From positions 868,001-932,000 of the forward strand of contig JALGAS010000003.1 in assembly GCA_023078685.1 (NCBI GenBank): a stretch of DNA of 64,000 nt, given 5' to 3'. This document shows positions 25,981-37,288 of the stretch, piece by piece. Position 1 is the stretch's first letter. Each line of letters opens with the position of its first letter. The notes below the pieces were generated by a model that ran no database searches, was not told the DNA's origin, and saw nothing but the letters and a program-made list of their open reading frames with translations. The stretch comes from Neopestalotiopsis rosae. Taxonomy: Eukaryota; Ascomycota; Sordariomycetes; Amphisphaeriales; Sporocadaceae. Both the position numbers and the translations under genes were made by a program.

Positions 25981-26514
25981 ATGAAGACTTTCGCAGCCAT
26001 TTCCGCCCTTTTCTTGTCCGCCGTTTCGGCCGCGCCTCTCGAGCAGCGCCAAGTTAACGTTACCGAGTTTGACATTACCAAGTTTTCCGCCAACACTCTT
26101 CCTCATGGCACCGGAGCATTGTAAGCTGACTCGGGATTGAGAGAAACCCGGCATGGAAACTCGTCCCGCTTCCACTAACAAACTCATCTTTGCAGCATCT
26201 CCTTCAACGTTGAGATTCCCGGTGTCATTAGCACGAGCTGCTCCTACTCGAACGAGTGGTCGGTCGGCCGCCTCCCGGACGTTACGCCGTACCGCATCTG
26301 CAGCGTCGACACCTTCAGCTGGTCGCTCCGCCAGGTCCAGGCCGGGCCGACCGGTCCCGGCCCTTACCTCTTGGTCATCCTCTTCAGGGACGGCAACGGC
26401 GTCATCACGGACGGCTCCAAGGAGTGGCCCTCTAGCGACTTTCCCTTCGAGGACGAGGGCAGCTCCAACGCTCAGTTCTACCGCGGCCCGCCCGACTTTG
26501 TCATTACTGCTTAA
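25981..26514 (+). CDS. Small secreted protein, candidate effector (AA1-like fold possible)
   Basis: Two exons (25981-26120, 26196-26514) encode 152 aa. The first 18 residues are a clear signal peptide (MKTFAAISALFLSAVSAA), followed by a likely Kex2-like site after LEQRQ. The mature part is acidic, beta-rich in character, and has only two Cys (STSCSYSNEW and YRICSVD), which could form one disulfide. One N-glycosylation site (NVT) is near the start. Size, secretion signal and the two central Cys resemble the Alternaria-allergen-1-like (AA1) group of fungal secreted proteins, but I cannot confirm membership. The start ATG sits in a good context (AAAATGA). No functional neighbour is evident; it could act in host or microbe interaction. 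Confidence 0.8.
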
Positions 26515-26762
26515 TTGCGCCATGCGTTCTATGCGATCAGCGGGTCTTTTTCTTGGTATTCATGACAAAAAGAGAACGTGTTTGGAGAATTAATATTGCA
26601 ATGTATGATGATTGGGGTTAAGTCGAAGATATCCAGAGCGCAGGGGACCGAACTTATTATTAAACAAAAGTTTTAATCACAAACTCATTTAACTATTGCC
26701 AATAACTATGATCAAGCCGAGTCGTAAAAGCAACAATAAAAAGTGCAAACCCAACAAAAATA

Positions 26763-26846
26763 TGGAGAAGCTGGGAATCGAACCCAGAACCTTTTCCATG
26801 CTTTTGAGCATGCTAAGGAAACGTCATACCACTAGACCACATCCCC
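26763..26846 (-). tRNA. tRNA-Ala (anticodon AGC) with 12-nt intron
   Basis: On the minus strand the 5' end is GGGGATG and the 3' end is CTTCTCC plus discriminator A. The T arm CTGGG-TTCGATT-CCCAG and the anticodon stem TTTCC/GGAAA are perfect. The loop TTAGCA|T is interrupted after position 37 by a 12-nt intron (26799-26810), the canonical place, giving anticodon AGC at 26812-26814. G3 pairs with U70, the alanine identity element, which agrees with the anticodon. One acceptor pair (6-67) is U-U. No CCA is encoded, as usual for eukaryotes. Confidence 0.88.
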
Positions 26847-28053
26847 GGAGCTTTCAGTCCGCATCGTCGAGAAGGTTGACGAAGGGCTGTTGAGGATGTG
26901 GCTGGTAACGGGGTATAAATCGTGGATCTGTGGGAGGAAATGAGATTTCATGTGGGATTCGCAATATCATTACGTACAGGTCAATTGTTAGAAAGTAAGG
27001 GGACGAATACATATAGGTTAATGGAGTAAAGGTCGTATGGTCGAAGATCGTTTGTTATGTACGACGGCGTGGACTATGGTGACATCCGAGTGGACATGTG
27101 TACGCAGGGGTGGGCGACGATAGTACAATATGCTAAAACCCCACGCTGGACATCATATAGACTGCTGATGCCCAAGGCTTGCTTTGTTACCGAAGAGCGA
27201 TATCCTCCAGGGCACGCAATGGACGTATATGAGGAACTTTGCCTTGGCTGGCCAACATGACCCCTACTTGTGTCATGGGTCATAACTGCCGAAATCAACT
27301 CTGAGAATTCCGGCGCACCCAAAAAAATCTACCCAGATGGAAATCCCGTTCCATGGCACCTTCTGCAAGGTTCGTATCATATTGTACGCACTTGACAATA
27401 TTGAAGTGATCGCCCAGGAAACACAGTAAAGTTCACCTCTCAGAACCAAGTCAAAACGTCAACATGCCCCTACAACACCATCCACCATTTACCATATCTC
27501 TACTTCAGACACAGTCTCAAATGCAGTCGCTAGTCATCGCTGTTCACGGCTTTCTTCCTTACTCGCTTGTCTCGAAATACAGAAATTCACGACAAGCTAA
27601 TTTTACCTCGCCACCATGGATGGCGATTACATCAACCCTCTTCCGCCCGCCAGCGAGATTCGGGTACGTGACTTGCCAAAGTTATCAAGAGCCGGGCGCT
27701 TCACCATTGAATTCGATTACTTCAAGCGACACGTACGACATAGTCTTGGCAAGATTGCTGACGCTCTTCATCTTTTGTGATTGGAGCCTTCGAACCAGGC
27801 ACGAACGGGCGAACCGCGCCACTGCGCAACACTCACAGAAGCCGAAAAGAAGAACTCTGCATCACCACATTCATTGTACAAATAGCTAACAGTCTGATGG
27901 AAAGCCGGAGGACTGAATTGCCAGCCAGCGCAATTCCATTATCGGGGTTCCGAAAGGCACAATAGATGAAGGCACGAGATACAAAGAGAAGTCGTTCAGG
28001 GACCCGTCACCCACTAGCTGACAATAATTGACACTCTGTACTTCCAGCTTGAT
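26847..28053. other. Intergenic region with one orphan ORF start
   Basis: At 27618 the context cgccaccATGG starts a 54-codon plus-strand frame (MDGDYINPLPPASEIR, then a possible gtacgt donor, stop at about 27780). It has the look of a real fungal start but I find no convincing continuation; a candidate acceptor near 27838 leads to a stop within about 15 codons. It may be a truncated gene. Nothing else was recognised. Confidence 0.4.
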
Positions 28054-30445
28054 TCAGACTGTATTCATCAGAGCATCGTCAATGTCCGTCTTGCCTAGAA
28101 TCATCTCTAGTTCCACCTCTAATGGGCGGACGATTCTTCTGAAAATGATGTCACACACTTCATTTTCATCCAACAGCTCATTATCATCACCCAGTCCAAT
28201 GGTTTGTTCCAAGCATACGGAAAGGACTGACTTCATTGCGGAACTAAGTTGACGATCCTTACCAAGTCGGTCGTACAGTATGCGAGCTAAATACCACCGA
28301 TATCCCATATGTATCTTTTTGTCTTCGATGATTGTGAGTCCACACATCTCCGCCAGGGAATAAATACTTCCTCCAAACTTAAGTTCTATCAGGATAGTGG
28401 CCAGGTCGATTAGACGTGGGAGAGTTAGTCGTGGCAGGTCATCGGTGTCAGAAGGTTGGTTGTCAGGGTCGTACTGGATTTCATCAAGACCAATCTCACG
28501 GAACCCTTCTTTTCCTAATGGTGCTGCGGAGCTTTCACCCATGTCTTGATCAAGTCCAGCCATAATATAAGGGCGAAGGGGTAGACCGCCGGTCGTAGGG
28601 ATGAAGTAGACATTGGATGAGTCCCAGGGTGACTTCAGCCACGGGGTACCGTCCAAATGGTACACGGCGTAAGCCAACACGACGCTCAGGATCATTGTAG
28701 CTCGCATGGTGATCGTCGGCCCTTTGTCAAGGATTTGAGCTAGGGAGATAGGCTGTCTGGAAATGTCAAACTGCAAATTAGTTGGTTCTGGCTGGAGCTT
28801 CCAAAGAGTGTCCCTATCCAATTGATATCTCAATCGATAATCCTTCGACAGCTGTGCGTTTTTCAACATATCGGCAGACACGCATTGGACAGGTAACCTA
28901 GACCGACCAAGTAATGATTGCCTAGCCCTTTTTGGCGGCATTGTCGATGTCTTAATACGTGCTTCTTGCCGTTCATACTCAGTGCTTAAGCAGAGATGAA
29001 ATTCGCCATTCTCCATCTTGTTATGGTGTATCGAGACGTCAAGATATACCGAGACCATGTGTGCAGGATCGCATGAGCATAGTTTTGTTGAGGCAAGGAA
29101 TTCGAATAGAGTAGTCGCTGCGAGCCAGATACTCTGAGGGGGCGTTCGTGCATTTCTCAATCTAGTACGTTCGGCCGCAAGGTATTCTTCGGATGTACGA
29201 AGTAGATTCAAGAGCCACAGATCCTGAGGCAGTTTTCGTGCAATTACAACCCCTTTGGCCGCAAGATAGACGATAGGGAATTCTTTTGAAATATCAAGTC
29301 GTTCTGTGAGCTTCTGTTCTAGCTTAGAAGGGATGAGTCTTTTCAGTTCGTTGTACTTTTGAGCTTGATCATCTTGGTTAGAATTGATAAAGCGGTGCAG
29401 CGCTGCAAGACCGGGAAGGACTTCTCGCGCGCTCCCATTCTCTTGTTGGATATCTGCAGGAAAAAGTGAATCCAAGCGGAGTAGGATGTCGTCAAGGAGT
29501 TCTGAACGACGATAATCTTGGTGACCGCTTATTGAGTGATACATCTTTATGCTCGCATGCATAGACCTTCTCACAGTTCCCGTGACGGAATTTGACGTGT
29601 CGTTCTGTTGCAAGATTTCAACAACCTGCGTAAAATCTTTGAGCGCCCTGTGCAGTCAGGACTGTAGCGTGAGCTGCACCTCCAAGGGCGCCTGTGGCCA
29701 ATTCGCAATGGTCTGTCGAAGCCGAACTTCCGCGTTGTCCCGGCCCTCGCCATACACGCAATACATGGCTACATCGAAGATTCCAAGCATGCAATAAGCC
29801 ATGTCTTCATCGCGTGTCGTTTGGCGGTTGCTTAGCCACGACATGCGCTCATTCTCGTCAAACTGACTCAATGGATGGCCCCGTAGAGCAACAATCGCAA
29901 TGCCCGTAATATCATGAATCAGGAGCTCGAGCGACATTTTATCGCCCAGCCGTTGGCCGCTAGCAGAGAAGAACTCTACTAACTGCGGAGCAAGCAGCTC
30001 TTTGCAGCGTCCAACCGCGCCGGAACCATTTGCTGTCCCTGAACGCTGCATCCCATGACATTTCGGTCGTTTCCTCATTTTCGCTGCCGCTCGGCACGTC
30101 AGCTAGATATACATAACATTTTTGCGCATTCTGATACCAAAGGAACATCTTGTTGATTGACTCTGATAACTCGGCGGAGCTCCGTTTGTCGATGCAGCAA
30201 GTGTCGACCCAGAAGTGCTGAATGCCGTCGCGCTTAGCTTGTTGCCCGCAAAACAGGATCTTTCGATAGCCGTATGTTTGCCGCCATATCGCGTCTTCCC
30301 TTGCGTCCCCTTGAATATCCTGTAAAAGGACTTCTTCCTCCTCGCTTCCCCAGGTGTGCGAGAGTATGGCATACGGAGGGATGCCGTGCGTCAGATACTT
30401 GGTGAGAGTCAGCTGGTCACCAGCCCCGAGCTGAAGCAAGCGCAT
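28054..30445 (-). pseudogene. HET-DUF7580 gene broken by a frameshift and an in-frame TGA
   Basis: The N-terminus (ATG at 30445) is a heterokaryon-incompatibility domain: MRLLQLG, then PPYAILSHTWG, FWVDTCCIDK and KWFRRGWTLQ. Family members continue with ELLAPQ; here that sequence occurs one base out of frame because of an extra base in the TTT run at 30001-30003 (GCAAAGAGC instead of GCAAGAGC). The HET part then continues through MSWLSNRQTTRDEDMAYCML and YGEGRDNAEVRLRQ until an in-frame TGA at 29656-29658. The same frame stays open for more than 520 codons after it to 28054, encoding a region I assign to DUF7580, with HLDGTPWLKSPW, LRPYIMAGL and a C-terminal YLARILYDRLGK. No ATG precedes that part until 29562. 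HET proteins trigger cell death on fusion of unlike strains, so loss of function is plausible. A 32-nt intron could remove the TGA but is too short to trust; sequencing error at the homopolymer is possible. Confidence 0.7.
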
Positions 30446-31105
30446 TATTGCTATGTCTATAGGGATAGATGGTGGCGCGGATAATGAGTCCTATACATGC
30501 GCTCTCGAGACATCGAATGTCAGGGCAGAAAACATCAGGACGCTGTTCAAGTCTTGCACGTCTGACAGTCTGATTGATTGTGGCTGAGTTGGCCACGACC
30601 CTACGACGAACGCGGGGTTGTTCAGCTGGGGGTCCAATTGGAGGCAACGTGTCAGGCTCTGACCAAGAATTTATCTTGAGAGAGCTTCACATATCCAAAT
30701 ACATATGCAAGAGAAATTTGATACATGAAGCCATTATCAGCGATTCATCAAAAGCCCACTATTTGGTGATTACATGAACCTTTGAGGATGGTTCTCACCC
30801 CGCACAGGCACACAAGATGCTACTCTTCGTACCTCAACACATTTATTCACGTTGGACATGCAAATACTACATATCTAGGGCACAATGCCGACGCTTTGAA
30901 TGTCGAGCTTACGCGAAACCTCACTCAGTACTCGGACTTGTTCTCCATGTTAAGAATACTTCAAGGGTGCGTTAAAGAGAATTGATCAATGCGTTGTTCT
31001 CAGACGCAATAAAGCGAGGCTCAATGAATGTGACGAGAATTTGATGGCGATCATAATTCGAAAAGTTTCATATTGCAATAACGACTCAATCTTTGAGTCT
31101 TGCGT
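30446..31105. other. Intergenic region, no gene seen
   Basis: This is the promoter side of the HET gene and the 3' side of the rhodopsin-like gene. There are no frames above 80 codons and no repeats. Confidence 0.55.
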
Positions 31106-32353
31106 CTATTGGCTGTCTTGTGTTGACGATCTACTACTACCCGTGCTGATCTTCCACATGTACGACGGCTCAGGTCGCCTCACCCCCAAGTCGTCGTGAC
31201 TCGAGAAGCTATCTTTGAGGTGGATCCAACCCTGCGAAAAACTGCCTTTGGAGGAGACGCGACCCCTCGACGAGGACGACCCTCTGATCGAATGCGATGC
31301 GTCCGTATAAGCGGTGCTGTGGCGTATCCTCGACATGCGGATGCTCTGGTTGAGCATGCCGTAGATCATGGGCAGGTTTGCGCATAGTATGGCACCGCAA
31401 GGTTCCCAAGCGGACAGGATTCCCATGGGTACTGCATCCCCTGTGAGCGAGAAAATGTGTCAGTGGCATGTCCAAATTCCATGCAATCTGTTATGCGCGG
31501 CGATAGAAGAACTCACAGGTGATATCTGTCGATGCATTGGCAAAGACAAACCTCAAACGGGCAGCGCTGATGAAGCACACGCCCAAGCCGACGGAAAACA
31601 AAAAGCCCAGCGTCAGCCTCTTGTTGGTATTGGTCTGCAGCTTCATGATGATGGGCAGGGGCATGGCAAAGATCCACATGTCGGAGACGAGGTTGGTGAT
31701 GTTGGTGAAGTAGGCAAAGGCGACCAGGTTGAGGCACTGGCCCTTGGCGGCCAGCCACCACGCCTGAATGGGCCGGCACTCGAACCCCAGCACCACCTCC
31801 ATGGTGATCATCCACAGCACGACAAAGACGGCCGTGAGTATGACCACGGCGCGGAACCCTTGCACGGGGAAGACACGGTAGTACAGGGCGAGCACCGAGA
31901 GCTTGGTGCTGGCCAGGGCAACGTCGTAGAGGTGGCTGAAAATATAGTCGCCCTTTTGCTGATGATGAGAGATATTATCATCATGATGTTTGGGCATTAT
32001 CTTACGTACCATCATGAAGGATCGCAGATCCTCGGCTGTGATGGCTTCAATGTGCCGACCAAGACCTTGTGGGGGGCCAAATGTAAGTCCGATGATACAA
32101 AATGAAACGGAAATGCCCTTCAATGAATGTTTTAGTAATCGCAGATCTCCCAAAATGGATATCTATACCGGCTTACAGTTGCCCATATCATCAAGTAATC
32201 ATCGAACGCCAGCCGCTTTGGCTCGGCTCTCAACTTTGCCCATAGTCGAAGCGTTATGCTCAATATCATGAGGAAGATGGGGATGGAGTAAAAGACTGTC
32301 ACCAGCGTGACCCTCGACTCCGCCAGGTACGCCGGGTCGTATGTCTCTGCCAT
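31106..32353 (-). CDS. Seven-TM rhodopsin-domain membrane protein (fungal SAT4-like family)
   Basis: This is an integral membrane protein of the large fungal family with a rhodopsin-like domain, whose members are mostly uncharacterised. Exons are about 32353-32177, 32117-32010, 31952-31517 and 31440-31106, about 351 aa; the third exon may start six bases earlier and add QK. TM1 is VTLVTVFYSIPIFLMILSI, followed by the family loop RLWAKL..AFDDYLMIWA. The core motif appears as TKLSVLALYYRVFPVQGFR, then FECRPIQAWW, LVSDMWIFAMPLPIIMKLQ, KRLTLGFLFSVGLGVCFISA and WEPCGAILCANLPMIYGML. The cytosolic tail is Ser-rich. The start was chosen at MAETYDP because residues upstream in the open frame are unlike the family. 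It is divergent from the carboxylesterase gene, 1.7 kb away. Confidence 0.85.
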
Positions 32354-34013
32354 TGCTTTTCTTTCAGTCCTTTTGGGAGGTGCGTTGACAGTTGTGTGTG
32401 CCGCCTCAGCATGATCTTTTTCTTCATGCACGATGACTGCTACATGCTTCCGTGTCCGGCAGCCCTGTAGGACTATATACCATATCTTCTCTTTTTTGGT
32501 CTGCCCGCGTTCGGTAAGCAAGGCTTTATGGTGGTGAATAGCTCAGGTGCAGGCTGACAGCCGCGATTCTGCCCACCTGTCTGGCCGCCAGGCTCCCCCC
32601 TATGTCTCAGTCCTACGAGACAACCCTCGGCCCAGAACACAAGAGAGTGGGCAGATTTCGGGACATCGAGATCCAGCCCCAGAGTCATCGAGGGAAAGGT
32701 TATTGGGGTCTAGAGGCGAGAGGAGCCCTCTTTTGGCCCCCTTCTCCGTTCCCCCACAATGTGTTAAATGCAGCCATCTTGAAGAAACCTGAGATTGTCT
32801 TATGCAACATCTGCCGAAGATGGACGACGTGGTAGATGCGAGGCGGTGATGCGGCATCTTCCGTGGAAAAGGACCATTGCTCGCCTTGGCAGCCTATTCT
32901 GGACAGGCTTTGTTCTGGGTCATGGGTCTTGGACCCTATTCGGCGTCTGACATCCGAAAGAGAGTTCTGAGTAGAGGTGCATATGACTGTCACTGCTGGA
33001 CATCAATCTAACCACTACCAAATAGCTTCTTTTGATACCGTCTCGTGGAAGACGAAAGATGATTGAGACATCAAATTGAGGGCAAATTTTCGGAGTTAAG
33101 ATGTCCTATCCTCGATACCGTTGGGAAGGTCAGGCTCGCAAGTGCAGCTGATGACAGGTTCAAAACGAGTTCAGTACTGACGCCCGCACACTTTTCGGGG
33201 ACTTCAAAAAAGAAGGGTCTACGGTTGAGACATGAAGAATGCAAGAATCAAGAGCGAGTCATCTACCGAGACAATCTTCCGTCTTATACTTTGCGTGGCG
33301 CGGGCCTCCATGGTGAAGGATTTCAGCTCGCATATCCTAATTGGGAACGGGCCGCACGGAGATGCGCACCCTTCACTCGGCCGATATGTCCCTGTGATCG
33401 TTGTGCCGGTGTGCACTTCTGTTCGGTACTTACCGAGCTGTCTGGAGCAGACTATAGGCACCTTGACGGTCATCGCTGATTTATCAAATACCTAGCTTCG
33501 TATATCGTATTCGTAGAGCACTTACAAGCCCATAGTATGTGCTGCTAACTGTCATATGCCTTTCAGTGCTGATAGCTGCCACGCGGTGGGGCTAGAAGGC
33601 CTCTTGCGCCCAAGTACGATCGGGTTTCAATGCTAATACAGCTGTCTAGAGACAACTTCATGTGATGGCGCTTGATTTTGGTTCAAATTGAATATAACAC
33701 AATTATAACAATCGATTTTTGGAATCGTGATGCAATAGAACACCACAAATGTTCGTCGTCACTATGCAGAACAAAGGGTGTGCAGAAGACTATTGCTTTT
33801 TTGCACCCTCGTACTCGGTCAGGAATAAGCAAGGAAGAGAAATCGCCAAGATGACAGGCAAGGGACAAACGAGAGCTGCAGTATCTACCTACTTAATCAA
33901 AATACTATTCCCACAGATTGAGCACTTGCAGCCTCTGGAGTCTTGTATACATGCATCACAGTCACGATATCTCAGTCTAATCATTAAGCTATTCTTCAAG
34001 CCCAAAACAGACC
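32354..34013. other. Divergent intergenic region, no supported gene
   Basis: A 138-codon plus-strand frame at 33063-33479 is the longest but has no start context, no recognisable domain, and overlaps other frames of similar size. The last 60 bases are the leader of the carboxylesterase gene. Confidence 0.5.
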
Positions 34014-36042
34014 ATGCAGCGAGTATCGTGGGCTGTTTTTACAGCTTTATTTTCCGTCGCCTTGGCAGCTCTGCAAGTCGAGCTAGACTATGCGACGTAC
34101 CTAGGCTACTATGACAGCACGTATAATCTAAACAATTGGAAAAGGTCTGCGGATTCGACTATATATTCACGATTACGAATCAAATGCGAACTTGGATACT
34201 AACATGTCTTGTGTGTGCAGTATTCGCTACGCCGCTCCTCCCGTGGGAAATCTCAGATGGCAAGCTCCGAGACCCCCGCCAGCCAATCGCAGCGTCGTCA
34301 CTCCCGCAACGCAGCAGCCCCCAATCTGTCCACAGACTGGAGGCTACGGACTACCGGATGTTTATGGATTCACTTCTGGATATGGTGATGAAGACTGCCT
34401 ATATTTGAATGTCTATTCTTCTCCTAATGCTACCAACCTGCCTGTAATGCTCTGGATCCGTGAGTCCATGATTCCCACGTCAGCTCTTCTCATTGGCGCG
34501 CATCTTGACTAATAGAGGCCGCCGTCGTCTCCAGATGGTGGAGGCTATTCAAAGTTTGGAGCTGTCTACGACCCGAGCGTGTGGCTGAACACCAACGACA
34601 ATGGCTTTGTCTTTGTCGAGATTCAATATCGTCTTGGCGCCTTCGGATATCTCTCATCCAATGTCATCAAGAATAATGGCGTCCTCAACGCCGGCCTCTT
34701 GGATCAGCGGTTCGCGCTAGATTGGGTGCAAAAGTATATTGACAAGTTTGGCGGCGATCCGACTCGTGTCACCATTGGCGGAGAGTCTTCCGGTGCCGGT
34801 TCTGTAATGTTCCATGCTTTGGCCTATGGTGGAAATGATGCCAACGTCTTCAATAATGTGCGTGTTGGACACTTGTCCCCTGTCGGGCTATTGTTATTGA
34901 CCGTGATTCAGATCGTCGCTGCCAGCCCGTATACACCACCCGTATACGAGTACGACGATACAGTTCCAGTAGGCAACTACCGGGCTTTTGTCAGATTGGC
35001 AGGATGCGGCGGGTCCGGAGGCGGTGCCGCTGAATTTGCTTGTCTACAGGCCGCAGACACTCTGGTTTTGCAGAATGCCAGCGGAACCGTGTCTACCACG
35101 CGAGGCTACTTTGGTAGCTTTGCCTTCCAGCCAGTGGTTGACGGAAGCTATATCCAAATGCGTCCATCGCAGCAGTTGTTGACGGGTCAAGTCAATGGAA
35201 AACGCATCCTCGTGGGAGTGAGTATTCCTTCGTCCCTCCTCCTGTTTACACATACCCGCAGACCTGCTAACAGTGACTAGAATAATGCGAACGAAGGTGT
35301 TCCGCTAACCAATCCCGATGTTGACACATTCCCTGAGTACAGAGATTTCGTTGCAAAGACGTTTCCGCGTTTTACTCCGGTTGATGTTGTATCTCTCAAC
35401 ACCTTTTACCAGACCTATTTTGCCCAACAGGGCGACAATGGTACCCGCTTCGACACGCTCGGCGACTCTGGCCCCACGGCCCTGACCGTGTCGGAGTTTG
35501 CGACCGGGTTACAGCAGGCCGTGTTGGACATTGGCGCCGAGTCCGTCTACGACTGTCCCGCGCAGTGGCTGGCCGAGGCTTTTACACCCGGACAGCTGCA
35601 GGCCTGGAAGTACCAGTACTCGGTCACGCCCGCCTACCACGGCCACGACCTGACGGCCTACTTCGCCGTCGGCGCCGTGGTGCCCAATTTCGATTTCCGC
35701 TTTGCCTTTCAAAAGATCTTGGGCAACTTTATCAGGTTCAACTCGCCAGTCATTTCTCGCCAAGACGCCACGGCCGGGTACGCCAATGCGACGGCCCCGC
35801 CGGGCCGCGATGGAAATATCGGTTGGCCCCAGTACGGGCTGATCACCCCGACCATGATCAATCTCAATACCACCGGGGGGATGTTGACCGAGGTGGTTGT
35901 CACCCCAAACCTAACCTTTTATCAGCGGACAGGCCCCGGTATCGTCAACAGATTCCGGCTTGTCAATTCTAGGACCTGGGAGGGTGGACGTGGTACCCGA
36001 TGTGATTTCTGGCGAGGTGTTTCAGCAAGAGTTCCTTACTAA
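34014..36042 (+). CDS. Secreted type-B carboxylesterase/lipase
   Basis: Five exons (34014-34144, 34221-34459, 34535-34857, 34912-35217, 35281-36042) sum to 1761 nt, 586 aa, the normal length of the cholinesterase-like family. The N-terminus is a signal peptide (MQRVSWAVFTALFSVALAAL). The oxyanion loop HGGGYS is created across the second intron. EDCLYLNVYSS and RLGAFGYLSS are family blocks; the nucleophile is in GGESSGAGSV. The acid is probably Glu in NNANEGVPL, and the base His is in TPAYHGHDLTAYF. The C-terminus ends LVNSRTWEGGRGTRCDFW, as in many fungal members. The substrate is unknown; such enzymes hydrolyse esters or lipids outside the cell. Many NxT/S sites suggest glycosylation. The donor of intron 1 (gtctgc) is atypical, so that junction is the least certain. 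Confidence 0.92.
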
Positions 36043-36126
36043 AAATTGGGATCAAATGTGACTATCAAAGTTTGACACACGAGATACGAGATGCGCTCCA
36101 TGAAAACATCAATTTCAGTGCTCAGG

Positions 36127-36148
36127 TTCCCTTTTTTTTTTTTTTTTC
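36127..36148. repeat. Poly-T/A run in convergent 3' region
   Basis: A run of about 20 T on the plus strand lies between the carboxylesterase stop and the MDR gene stop. It is a simple repeat likely to vary in length between isolates. Confidence 0.7.
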
Positions 36149-36229
36149 CTTCTTCTTCAGATTGCTCACCCTTATCTATGACGATTATCTTTTTACAGTT
36201 TTCTTTCCGATTTGAAAAGTGACCCATGA

Positions 36230-37288
36230 TCATTGCAGCGGGTGCTTGAGCACAATCTTGCCAAAGTTGCCACCCTTTGCGACAAGCTTGACCTTTTCCA
36301 TTGCGTCTTCTCCTTTTCCTTCGAATACATCGACTGATGGCATCGAGAATCTAGACCCGTAGTTCTCCACTGCCCAGAGAAGACCCCTCCACAGCTGCGC
36401 CTGGTGTTGAGGCTGCGCTGGCATCGTAATGCGGCCAATACCTTGTAGAGCGATTGTCACTTCACGAGACTTTGTCGAAAATGGCAACGTGAATCTAGGA
36501 TCCCTAGCTTCTCGTACCGAAGCCCTCTTGGCATTGTCAGCCGTTGCGTCGGCACACAATGCCGCAGCGCCGGGCGCGCCGATAGCGTCAATGGCATAGA
36601 TGACGGGACCCTCGGCTCCCTTGTCGGCGGCAGCCCGGATCTTGGACACGACGTCGGGGTCCGCATAGTCGAAGCACTCGGTGGCGCCTAGGCTCTTGAG
36701 CAGGTCGTGGCGCTTCGGCGACGCCGTGACAAAGATGGTCTGGACGCCGCTGGCGCGCGCGAGCTGGATGGCGGCGATGCCGGCGCTCGTGGACGCGCCC
36801 CAGATCAGCAGCGGGCCCGGCTTGTAATCCGGGCTCGGCTCTTCTCCCGGGAAGGGCACCCCGAGGATGTTGTACAGCGCGTCGGCAGCGACCGTGACGA
36901 CGACCGGCAGCGCCGCGGCGTGGGCGTGCGGGAGGTTCTCCGGGACGCGGAAGACGGTGTCCTCTGGCGCGGCGAGGTACGGCTGGTGGGTTCCGTACTT
37001 GATCGGGCGACCAATGCCCGTGGCCGTGTAGCCGGCGACGACGTCGCCGACGGCATACTGGGAGGCGGGTCCGGCCTGGACCACCTTGCCCATGAAGTCG
37101 TAGCCCAGGACCACGTTGGTGATGCCGAGTTTTGCGTGCTCCAGGTCTGCCGGGTTGATGCCCGAGTAGTGCACCTCGATCAGCAGCTCTCCCTCTGCTG
37201 GTTCGTGCTTGACCACATTCCGCAGCACTTCGAGGCTAGTGCCGTCCTCGGCAAGAAACAAGGCGGCTCCAGTAGCGTTGAATGTCAT
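36230..37288 (-). CDS. Zinc-independent MDR oxidoreductase, trans-enoyl-reductase/ToxD-like
   Basis: This is a single-exon gene of 352 aa in the medium-chain dehydrogenase superfamily. The open frame extends ten codons upstream, but the first ATG is at 37288 (MTFNATGAALFL). The GroES-like part contains VHYSGINPADLEHAKLG and VLGYDFMGKVVQAG. The Rossmann part contains LLIWGASTSAGIAAIQLARA (about 168-187), where the usual GxGxxG is GASTSAG, as in LovC/ToxD-type enoyl reductases. Those enzymes work in trans with polyketide synthases, but no PKS is in this window, so a stand-alone oxidoreductase is equally likely. The C-terminal FEGKGEDAMEKVKLVAKGGN is typical. High third-position GC produces a large antisense frame, which I disregard. 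Confidence 0.88.
   Translation of the reverse strand: MTFNATGAALFLAEDGTSLEVLRNVVKHEPAEGELLIEVHYSGINPADLEHAKLGITNVVLGYDFMGKVVQAGPASQYAVGDVVAGYTATGIGRPIKYGTHQPYLAAPEDTVFRVPENLPHAHAAALPVVVTVAADALYNILGVPFPGEEPSPDYKPGPLLIWGASTSAGIAAIQLARASGVQTIFVTASPKRHDLLKSLGATECFDYADPDVVSKIRAAADKGAEGPVIYAIDAIGAPGAAALCADATADNAKRASVREARDPRFTLPFSTKSREVTIALQGIGRITMPAQPQHQAQLWRGLLWAVENYGSRFSMPSVDVFEGKGEDAMEKVKLVAKGGNFGKIVLKHPLQ

Noticed and set aside
29656..29690. A 32-nt intron (gtgcag...cacag) that would remove the TGA in the HET-DUF7580 gene
   Set aside because: It is shorter than any other intron in the window (48 nt or more), and the upstream frameshift remains.
33063..33479. 138-codon plus-strand ORF
   Set aside because: No ATG context, no domain, overlapped by other chance frames.
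36230..37288. Assignment of the MDR gene to a polyketide cluster as a trans-ER
   Set aside because: No PKS or other biosynthetic core gene is present in the window.
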